In this document: positions 1-5,371 of the stretch, in pieces
Layout of the letters: each line of letters opens with the position of its first letter
Position numbering within the stretch: position 1 is the first letter of the stretch
Source of the DNA: Planctomycetota bacterium
GTDB lineage: Bacteria > Planctomycetota > Phycisphaerae > Phycisphaerales > UBA1924
Assembly: GCA_023412695.1 (NCBI GenBank)
Contig: JAEYNG010000189.1
Location: forward strand, 1 to 5,931
Reading direction: 5' to 3'
DNA: 5,931 nucleotides
Notes under the pieces: generated by a model
Database searches by the model: none
The model's input: only the letters and a program-made list of their open reading frames with translations
What the model was told of the DNA's origin: nothing
Translations under genes and position numbers: made by a program

Positions 1-2874
1 GTCTTGCACGGTCCGGAGCGCGGCAGAGGCGGAGGCGATCTGGCCGCGGGAGACGAGCGAGTCGATCAACTCGCCCGCGAGCGAGCCGACGGCGTCGGGC
101 TCCGCGGCGGGGACGCGCGCGGCTGCGCGGAGACCTGCCTCGAGCGCGGCGAGCCGGGCCTGCTCCTCGCCTGGTGCGGAGTAGGCCGCGGCCAACAGCA
201 GATGCACGCGCGGGATGAGCGTCGAGAGCGGGTAGCGCGCGGCCAGCATGTTGAGCTGCTCGGCGGGCGCGGCTGCCCCGAGCGCTGCAAGGGCCTCGGC
301 CGCTGCGGCGTCCTGCGCGGCGTAGACAGACTGGCCGTGCTCGGCGATGAGGTGCTCGATGCGTCGCGCGGCCTCGAGGTCAGCGCGGATCACCAGCTGC
401 TGGCCGCGCCACGCGGCGGCCCCGAGCGCGGGCTCGTCGAGGACACGCTGGTAGGCCGCGGCCGCGTCGGCGGGCCGGTTGTCGCGCTCGGCAACACGCC
501 CGAGGGCCATGAAGTGACTGACGCGATCATCGGGCGACTCCGCAAGGCGGCCGAGCCGTTCAACAAGCGCGGCGACAAGTGTGGAGTCCTCGAGCCGCGG
601 GCCCGTGCGAGAGGCGGAGTTCGGGGACGTCGGCGCCTCAAGGCTGGCGGTCGTCATGTCGCGCAGCGCGTCGAACAGACGTCTCGCAGCGAACGTGGAG
701 GAACGAAGCTCGGGCTTGGCGGTGATCGCCGCGAGGGCGGTGTCCACCGCCTCGAGCACGCGGTCGGGGCGGTCGGCGCGATAGGCAAGCTCGGCGAACG
801 TAACAGCGGGGCCCGGGTCGTCGGGCTGCGTGCGCATGCGGGAGAGGAGCATGGCCTCGGCAACGTCCCACAGCAGGTAGCTGTGCACGCGGAAATCGTC
901 GGCGATGACGAGCTGGCTCTCGACGGGCACGACGGTGCCGGGGAAGTCGAGATCGATGCGTGTCGGCTCACGCGTCGGGTTGGCGGGGTCGAAGATCGCC
1001 AGGCCCGTGGGCACCGGGGCGACGATCAGTTCTCCGGTGACGACGACGCGGCCGTGGATGCCCGGCGGCGCGAGCCGCCCGGTGACGGTCGTGTGCGCAT
1101 TCTCGAACCCATCGATCGGGAGGTAGCCGATCTGGTCGGTGCCGATCCCGGCGATGAAGCGACCCGCCTTGACAAGGTAATCCGGCGGTGTGATGCCGAA
1201 GCGGTCGGTCGAGCGCTGCGCGAGCAGTCGGCCCGTTCGGCGGTCAAGCCGGAAGATCGCACGCTGGTCGGGCGCAAGGACGAAGAGCGAGTCGCCGTCG
1301 ACGATCGGCCCGCCGACGCGCCACGGCGTTGAGTCGTCGCGCATGCTCAGGGCGTCAACCGGCGCGCGCCGGACCCAGACGACGCGGCCTGTGGCGACCT
1401 CGAACGCGCCCACCGCGCCGCGCCGGGCGGCGCGGTACACGACGCCCTCATGGATGAGTGAGAACTCCGAGCCGCCGGGCTGCGAGACATACGGCAGCAT
1501 GCCCGCGGAGGCGAGCGGGCGGAGCCAGAGCATCTGGCCTGTCTCAAGGTCGAGGCCGAGGAGAATCAGCGAAAGGAGCCTGCGCTCGCCGATGGCCTTT
1601 CGTGCCGCGACGACGGCGACCCCCTCGCTCACGGCGATCGGACCGCGGACGACGGCGTCGGCGAGCGACGGGTCGAGTGTCTGGAGCTCGACGGACCACT
1701 TCACCCTGCCGGTGGGCGCGGACACGGCGGTGATGGTGGTGTCCCCGTTGGCCGCGCCCGAGCGTGCGCGTCCCGTGGCGGCGACGAGCGTCCGGCCGCC
1801 GACGGTGGCGGAGGCGATGTCGGGCGGGTTGAGCGTCCAGCCGCGGAAGTTCGGCTGCAGGAGCGTGCCGGGCCTGCGTCCGCCGGGGACGTTCGGAGGG
1901 TCGATCGCGCCGGGGTTGACGCGCCACCGCTCGGCAAGGGTGTACTGGTCCCACGCGGAGATGGTGGTGCCGTCGTTGACGAAGACGAGCTCGCCCGAGA
2001 CCGCGGGCATGACGGTGAGGTCCCGCGCTGATCGCGGGAGGCCCGCGTCCGGCAGGTCCTTGATGAAGCTGTCGTCCAGCGGCGGGGGCGGGGCGTACTC
2101 CTCGCTCCACAGCGGCTTGCTGACAAGCCCTTCCGTGCGCAGCGGCGCGGCACGGTCGATAGGCGACTGGCTCCGCGCAATCGCCGCCGCGGGCCAGGGA
2201 ACAGCCTCCGCGTCTGGAGACGACGCACCGACCTGACGCGCCCAGCGATCGGCGAGCGCAACGATCTCTGCGCGGGGGAGGTACTCGGCGATGGCGGCAA
2301 CAAGCTCCGCCGCGGCACGCCCGGGCTCCGCGCGACGGTCGGGATGGTCCTCGAGCTGTGCCAGCGTGCGAAGCGCCGCCTCGAACTGCGCCGCCTCAAG
2401 CTGCGTCTGCGCAACGCGGAGCGCGGCCTCGAAGCCCGGCGCGGTCATGAGACACTGGCGCTCCACAGCGGCGGTCTCGCCGCGTTCGAGCATCGCCGCC
2501 GCACGCGGGCCGATGTTCTGGCGATACCGGTCCAGCAGCCGCGCATCACCGAAGACAAGCCGGTGGACGGACTCGCGAACGCTGATGAAGACGTCGGGCT
2601 CGCCCGCAACACCGAGGACGCGATCGCCCTGCTCATCGAGAAGAGCCTGCAGAACACGGACCGCCTCGTCGATGTTGCCCGCGCCGACGTGGTCCCGCAC
2701 GCGGGACATTGTCTCGGCGGCGACCGGGGAGTCATCCACGTAGACAGGGTTGAGCTGCTGGTTCTGGGCGACGGCAGGCGCGGGCAGGCAGAGCCCGGCC
2801 GCGAGCACAACCGCCGCGGCGACGAGGGCGACGCGCGGCTGCTTCGACGGTCGTCGGTTGTGCGGGCTGGACAT
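1..2874 (-). CDS. Secreted PQQ-like beta-propeller protein with C-terminal helical (TPR-like) repeats, 3' end off the window
   Basis: The frame stays open for 958 codons from the ATG at 2874 to the left edge, so the C-terminus is missing. The start is well supported: GGAGG lies 8 bases upstream and a signal peptide follows at once (Arg/Lys-rich residues 7-14, hydrophobic 15-30, likely cleavage after Ala-Val-Ala36). The mature protein should therefore be exported. Residues about 37-250 are Ala/Glu-rich and helical. Residues about 288-640 show repeated beta-propeller blades of the PQQ-like/BamB type: a short hydrophobic strand, then a D/E-x-x-TG-x-x-x-W-like turn, for example APTGRVKWSVEL, LETGQMLWLRPL, VATGRVVWVRR and RRTGRLLAQ. 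Residues about 670-958 are again helical with TPR-like pairs, including MALGRVAERDNRPADAAAAY. The family mostly serves as periplasmic or envelope scaffolds. No PQQ dehydrogenase catalytic residues were recognised, so I infer a structural or binding role. Fold confidence is good; the function is unknown. Confidence 0.9.
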   Translation of the reverse strand, partial: MSSPHNRRPSKQPRVALVAAAVVLAAGLCLPAPAVAQNQQLNPVYVDDSPVAAETMSRVRDHVGAGNIDEAVRVLQALLDEQGDRVLGVAGEPDVFISVRESVHRLVFGDARLLDRYRQNIGPRAAAMLERGETAAVERQCLMTAPGFEAALRVAQTQLEAAQFEAALRTLAQLEDHPDRRAEPGRAAAELVAAIAEYLPRAEIVALADRWARQVGASSPDAEAVPWPAAAIARSQSPIDRAAPLRTEGLVSKPLWSEEYAPPPPLDDSFIKDLPDAGLPRSARDLTVMPAVSGELVFVNDGTTISAWDQYTLAERWRVNPGAIDPPNVPGGRRPGTLLQPNFRGWTLNPPDIASATVGGRTLVAATGRARSGAANGDTTITAVSAPTGRVKWSVELQTLDPSLADAVVRGPIAVSEGVAVVAARKAIGERRLLSLILLGLDLETGQMLWLRPLASAGMLPYVSQPGGSEFSLIHEGVVYRAARRGAVGAFEVATGRVVWVRRAPVDALSMRDDSTPWRVGGPIVDGDSLFVLAPDQRAIFRLDRRTGRLLAQRSTDRFGITPPDYLVKAGRFIAGIGTDQIGYLPIDGFENAHTTVTGRLAPPGIHGRVVVTGELIVAPVPTGLAIFDPANPTREPTRIDLDFPGTVVPVESQLVIADDFRVHSYLLWDVAEAMLLSRMRTQPDDPGPAVTFAELAYRADRPDRVLEAVDTALAAITAKPELRSSTFAARRLFDALRDMTTASLEAPTSPNSASRTGPRLEDSTLVAALVERLGRLAESPDDRVSHFMALGRVAERDNRPADAAAAYQRVLDEPALGAAAWRGQQLVIRADLEAARRIEHLIAEHGQSVYAAQDAAAAEALAALGAAAPAEQLNMLAARYPLSTLIPRVHLLLAAAYSAPGEEQARLAALEAGLRAAARVPAAEPDAVGSLAGELIDSLVSRGQIASASAALRTVQD

Positions 2875-2882
2875 TCGCGGGG

Positions 2883-2887
2883 CCTCC
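2883..2887 (-). promoter_or_regulatory. Ribosome binding site of the beta-propeller gene
   Basis: On the minus strand this reads GGAGG, 8 bases upstream of the ATG at 2874. It fixes the start of the long secreted protein, because the signal peptide begins directly at that ATG. Confidence 0.8.
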
Positions 2888-2902
2888 GTGCACAGGACGG
2901 TA

Positions 2903-2925
2903 CGCGCGGCGGGCCGCGCCGCGCG
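2903..2925. other. GC-only hairpin in the leader of the beta-propeller gene
   Basis: CGCGCGGC (2903-2910) and GCCGCGCG (2918-2925) are perfectly complementary over 8 bp with a 7-base loop. On the minus strand the structure lies 15 bases upstream of the GGAGG site, within the probable 5' untranslated leader. It might affect translation, or it might simply reflect high GC. There is no T-run, so a factor-independent terminator is not indicated. Confidence 0.4.
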
Positions 2926-3096
2926 GAGGTGATGACATCTTCATCGGCTGTCAGGCATTGGTACCGGGTGCGTGCTGATGGGACGCACGTGGATTAGCCG
3001 GTGTTCCCCAGCCGGTACAGACGGCCGGGCCGGGCGCGGAGCCGGGCAAGGGCGATCCGGGCGGCCTCCGCAGCGGCCGATGGAGCGGTTCCCTGC

Positions 3097-3105
3097 AAGG
3101 AGGTG
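3097..3105 (+). promoter_or_regulatory. Ribosome binding site of the small membrane-protein gene
   Basis: AAGGAGGTG is a near-ideal Shine-Dalgarno sequence, and its GGAGG core ends 9 bases before the ATG at 3113. It decides the start in favour of 3113 over the in-frame ATG at 2972, which would add 47 residues lacking recognisable character. Confidence 0.85.
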
Positions 3106-3112
3106 CCGCGCG

Positions 3113-3586
3113 ATGCAGTCCGCACAGCTTGCCATCGCCCGCCCCGGCGCGAGAACGGCGACCTCGGTCGCGCTGCAGACCCCGGAGCTCTCGCGCAGGA
3201 CGCTCGTCCGGACGCGGGAAGCGCGGGTGCTGTGGCTGATCTTCTCGATCATCGTGCTGAGCCTGGCGGACCTGCACATGACCCTCGAGCACGTCACGAT
3301 GATCGGCATGAGCGAGGGAAACCCACTCGCGCGCCTGATCATGAGCACGAACTCGCCGGGCGCGCTGGTAGCCTGGAAGCTCACGAGCGTCGCCGCGGCA
3401 TGCCTTGCGTTCTACGCGGGCCGGAAGAAGATGATTGGCGAACTCGCGGCGTGGTTCTGTTGCGGCGTGCTCATCTGGCTGACCATCCGCTGGAACACCT
3501 ACGCGACGGAACTGGCCGGCGTGTGCCCGCAGGTGTACACGATGTACCAGGCGGACACAGGGTTGTGGATCACCATGCAGCCTTAG
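3113..3586 (+). CDS. Small three-helix membrane protein, DUF5658-like
   Basis: This 157-residue protein has three predicted membrane segments, at about residues 39-52 extending into 61-65, 83-102 and 108-125, after a basic cytoplasmic-like N-terminus of about 38 residues. The first part carries the pattern Asp53-x3-Thr57 ... Glu68-Gly-Asn70-Pro71-Leu, followed by a Lys (Lys89) in the next helix. That resembles the D-x3-T / E-x-NP / K signature of the DUF5658 family of small uncharacterised bacterial membrane proteins. Assignment is by motif only. The start is fixed by a strong ribosome binding site. The gene is divergent from the beta-propeller gene and convergent with the M20 amidohydrolase, so it is probably a single-gene transcript. 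Two adjacent Cys (116-117) lie within the third helix and Cys138 lies in the C-terminal tail. Its molecular function is unknown. Confidence 0.85.
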   Translation: MQSAQLAIARPGARTATSVALQTPELSRRTLVRTREARVLWLIFSIIVLSLADLHMTLEHVTMIGMSEGNPLARLIMSTNSPGALVAWKLTSVAAACLAFYAGRKKMIGELAAWFCCGVLIWLTIRWNTYATELAGVCPQVYTMYQADTGLWITMQP

Positions 3587-3592
3587 CGATGC

Positions 3593-3605
3593 GAGGCCCC
3601 GCCTC
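3593..3605. terminator. Possible short bidirectional terminator hairpin between convergent genes
   Basis: GAGGC (3593-3597), a CCC loop and GCCTC (3601-3605) form a small GC-rich stem in the 19-base gap between two facing stop codons. A T-run is missing on both sides, so it would be at best a weak or factor-assisted terminator. Confidence 0.3.
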
Positions 3606-4769
3606 CTACTCCTCTAACGCCAACGCACACATCACCCCGATCCCCGTCTCCAATGCGTCGTCGTTAAAGTTGTACTCGGGCTGGTGAAGGCCGGGGAAGT
3701 TGGCCTGCCCGGGCGGTCGTACGCCGAGCACAAAGAAGCAGGCGGGGACATGGTGCCCGTAGTACGAGAAGTCCTCGCCGCCGAGCGTGGGCGTAGGAAC
3801 ATCCTTCACCCGCGCATCGCCGATCGTCGCTCGCGCGATGCGGAAGAACCGCTCCGTCGCCGCGGCGTCGTTGAACGTCACGGGGTAGCCCTCCTGCCAG
3901 TCAATGTTCGCCTTGCAGCCCATCGCGCCCGCGACGCCGGAGATGATCGCGCACACGCGTTCGCGGCCGAGCGTGCGCATCTCCGGCGTGAGCGTGCGCA
4001 TCGTCCCCGCGAAATGCACGCTCCGCGGGATGACGTTGCGTGCCTGGCCGCCGTGCATCGTGGCCACGGTGACGACAATCGAATCGGTGGGCGGCGCGTT
4101 GCGCGAGCAGACAGACTGCAGCGCGACGACGATCTGCGACGCCGCGAGGATCGGGTCGCGCGAGAGATGTGGGTACGCCGCGTGCGACTGCTCGCCGATG
4201 ATCTCGACCTCGAAGTTGTCCGTCGCCGCCAGGAGCGGCCCGACCCGCGAGCCCACCTCGCCGAGGGCATACTGCGGCCAGCCGTGCAGCCCGAAGATGC
4301 GCGACACCGGCGGGCCGATGCGCGAGCCGTCGAGCGCGCCGTCCTCGCACATGCGCTTGCCGCCCGCGCCGCCCTCTTCGGCGGGCTGAAAGATCAGCGT
4401 CACGGGGTTCGGGCGGTGCTCGAGTTTCATGAGCACCGCCGCGACGCCGAGCAGGTTGGCCGTGTGCCCGTCGTGCCCGCAGGCGTGCATCACGCCGGGG
4501 GTCTTCGAGGCGTACGGCACGCCGGTGTTTTCAAGGATCGGCAGCGCATCCATGTCAGCGCGAAGGGCGACCGCACCGCGCGATGCGCCGTCGGCAGTCG
4601 TCGCCGGGATATGCGCTACCAGGCCTGTGCCACCCGCAAGGCCCGAAGCAAACTCGACGCCGAGCTTGGCCAGCTCGTCACACACAACGCGGCTCGTGCG
4701 CTCTTCCTGATACGCGAGCTCCGGATGCGCATGGAGATCGTGGCGGACCGCGATGGCCGAGGGAAGCAC
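3606..4769 (-). CDS. M20-family metal-dependent amidohydrolase (N-acyl amino acid / hippurate hydrolase type)
   Basis: From the GTG at 4769 this gives 387 residues, normal for the M20D/amidohydrolase group, which hydrolyses the amide bond of N-acylated amino acids using two metal ions. Motifs in order are HDLHAHPEL (10-18), LRADMDALPI (69-78), MHACGHDGHT (94-103), QPAEEGGAG (128-136), GLHGWP (160-165), the lid/dimer domain with SHAAYPH (195-201), GGEDF (330-334) and LHQPEYNF (361-368). The expected metal ligands Cys97, His99, Glu132, His162 and His362, and the general base Glu131, are all present, so the enzyme looks active; the acyl substrate cannot be predicted. The start is uncertain. No Shine-Dalgarno sequence precedes the GTG, yet it is the only start-type codon between the heptamer array and the conserved domain. 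The next in-frame start, ATG 4922, overlaps the four-helix stop codon and would add 51 residues that translate the array. Product confidence is high; start confidence is moderate. Confidence 0.93.
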   Translation of the reverse strand: MLPSAIAVRHDLHAHPELAYQEERTSRVVCDELAKLGVEFASGLAGGTGLVAHIPATTADGASRGAVALRADMDALPILENTGVPYASKTPGVMHACGHDGHTANLLGVAAVLMKLEHRPNPVTLIFQPAEEGGAGGKRMCEDGALDGSRIGPPVSRIFGLHGWPQYALGEVGSRVGPLLAATDNFEVEIIGEQSHAAYPHLSRDPILAASQIVVALQSVCSRNAPPTDSIVVTVATMHGGQARNVIPRSVHFAGTMRTLTPEMRTLGRERVCAIISGVAGAMGCKANIDWQEGYPVTFNDAAATERFFRIARATIGDARVKDVPTPTLGGEDFSYYGHHVPACFFVLGVRPPGQANFPGLHQPEYNFNDDALETGIGVMCALALEE

Positions 4770-4806
4770 TTGGCGTATAAGCGGTGAAACCGGTAGTTCA
4801 GTGCTG

Positions 4807-4841
4807 AATGTCGGATGTCGGATGTCGGATGTCGGATGTGT
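4807..4841 (+). repeat. Left heptamer array, GGATGTC orientation
   Basis: Four tandem ATGTCGG units plus ATGT run without error from 4808 to 4839. The array decays at both ends (AATGTCG at 4807-4813, GATGTGT at 4835-4841). It lies between the four-helix gene and the conserved part of the M20 gene, and reads GGATGTC into the cassette. Its 32 perfect bases are the exact reverse complement of part of the right array. Confidence 0.95.
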
Positions 4842-4918
4842 AGAGGCAGCACTCGCGCATGCCCCACCGGATACTGGGACCGCGTGAGAAGCGTGAGACG
4901 TCTGATGTGGGGAGGCCG
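4842..4918. other. Non-coding segment between the four-helix stop and the left array
   Basis: These 77 bases hold a tandem direct repeat (GCGTGAGA at 4882-4889 and 4891-4898), an 8-bp palindrome AGACGTCT (4896-4903), and a 6-bp dyad CCCCAC (4862-4867) / GTGGGG (4907-4912). They would be the 3' untranslated part of the cassette RNA. An in-frame extension of the M20 gene would also pass through here. No known RNA family was recognised. Confidence 0.4.
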
Positions 4919-5305
4919 TCATGAGTGTTTGTCCCGGCTTCGCTTGGTGGACTTGATGGTGGCGACGACGATCGCGGTGAGTTCATCGACCTCTTTCATG
5001 AGTGCGGCGAGGCGAGACGCCTTTATGGTGCCGGATGTTGCCAGCAGATCGAGCCAGTAACCACACTCATCCGCTTCTTCTTCCACAATAGTAAGCTTGC
5101 TGATGAACTCGGCCCGCGAACGAGCGCGACGCGCAGCGCGATAATTTGCTCCGACGGATGTCGCCGATCGCAGCAGTTGACGCCCGATGACGTCGCCAAC
5201 TCGGCCAACAGGCATCGCGTCAATAAGCTTGATGACACGAAGCGCGAACGCCCGCGTGCGGGCCTTCATTTCCTGTTCGTTCATGTGGCCAGCATAACGC
5301 GCCAT
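4919..5305 (-). CDS. Four-helix-bundle protein of the 23S rRNA intervening-sequence (S23/IVP, bAvd-like) family
   Basis: This 128-residue protein has no signal peptide and is probably cytoplasmic. The family hallmark is clear: an N-terminal helix (about 15-32), then RQLLRSATSVGANYRAA (42-58), a basic turn with RRARS (59-63), the helix EFISKLTIVEEEADECGYW (66-84), and a final helix from about 97 to 121. Family members form pentameric four-helix barrels with a basic surface and are related to the Avd accessory protein of diversity-generating retroelements. A nucleic-acid-binding role is inferred from the family and not established. Two in-frame starts are possible, ATG 5305 and ATG 5284 (residue 8, MNEQEMKAR). 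The shorter form begins closer to where family members usually start; neither has a strong Shine-Dalgarno sequence. The stop TGA overlaps an in-frame upstream ATG of the M20 frame (ATGA). The gene is enclosed by inverted heptamer arrays and contains two heptamer-like stretches of its own. Confidence 0.93.
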   Translation of the reverse strand: MARYAGHMNEQEMKARTRAFALRVIKLIDAMPVGRVGDVIGRQLLRSATSVGANYRAARRARSRAEFISKLTIVEEEADECGYWLDLLATSGTIKASRLAALMKEVDELTAIVVATIKSTKRSRDKHS

Positions 5306-5314
5306 GAACGAACA
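5274..5314. promoter_or_regulatory. Dyad spanning the four-helix gene start codons
   Basis: TGTTCGTTCAT (5274-5284) and ATGAACGAACA (5304-5314) are perfect 11-bp reverse complements with a 19-base spacer. As minus-strand RNA they would form a hairpin, extendable by one G-U and one C-G pair. The ATG at 5284 is the first codon of one arm, and the ATG at 5305 begins in the last two bases of the other. The site could be a protein operator or an RNA structure controlling translation. Confidence 0.55.
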
Positions 5315-5330
5315 AGCCTGTACTATTCAA

Positions 5331-5370
5331 ATCCGACATCCGACATCCGACATCCGACATCCGACATCCG
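5331..5370 (-). repeat. Right heptamer array, GGATGTC on the minus strand
   Basis: Five perfect ATCCGAC units (5331-5365) plus ATCCG run uninterrupted to 5370. The array is longer and cleaner than the left one and lies in the opposite orientation. It fills most of the 66-base gap between the TPR stop codon and the four-helix start, so leftward transcription from the TPR gene would pass through it. Confidence 0.95.
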
Positions 5371-5371
5371 C

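Larger units (their letters stand above)
4807..5370. mobile_element. Putative cassette: four-helix-bundle gene between inverted heptamer arrays
   Basis: A 564-bp unit is bounded by two arrays of the same 7-bp motif in opposite orientation, each reading GGATGTC inward, with a perfect 32-bp inverted match (4808-4839 against 5336-5367). The only gene inside belongs to the protein family encoded by 23S rRNA intervening sequences, whose ends are likewise inverted repeats that pair in RNA. The interior is visibly more A/T-rich than its neighbours (for example ATAATTTGCT and CACAATAGTAAGC). The inverted match may continue imperfectly inside, with TAGAGGC at 4841 against TACAGGC on the minus strand at 5322. 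No transposase is present, so movement would need a factor in trans. Mobility is inferred from architecture and is not shown by the sequence. Confidence 0.55.

Noticed and set aside
4..1332. 442-codon open frame on the plus strand
   Set aside because: It lies antisense to the propeller gene in the exactly opposed codon register. Its product is Arg/Gly-rich low-complexity sequence, as expected from GC-rich coding DNA read backwards.
1190..2236. 348-codon open frame on the plus strand
   Set aside because: Antisense to the propeller gene, Ser/Arg/Pro-rich and without domain character; the minus-strand frame has a signal peptide and propeller blades.
2972..3112. Upstream in-frame ATG extending the small membrane protein by 47 residues
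   Set aside because: The added stretch is Arg/Gly-rich and the near-perfect AAGGAGGTG before ATG 3113 decides for the shorter form.
3684..4787. 367-codon open frame on the plus strand
   Set aside because: Antisense to the M20 amidohydrolase, whose full catalytic motif set is on the minus strand.
4807..5370. CRISPR array or diversity-generating retroelement
   Set aside because: The 7-bp units are contiguous with no spacers, and there is no reverse transcriptase, template/variable repeat pair or Cas gene in the window.
4807..5370. Classical insertion sequence
   Set aside because: No transposase or DDE/HUH motif is present inside the inverted arrays, and no clear target-site duplication was found outside them.
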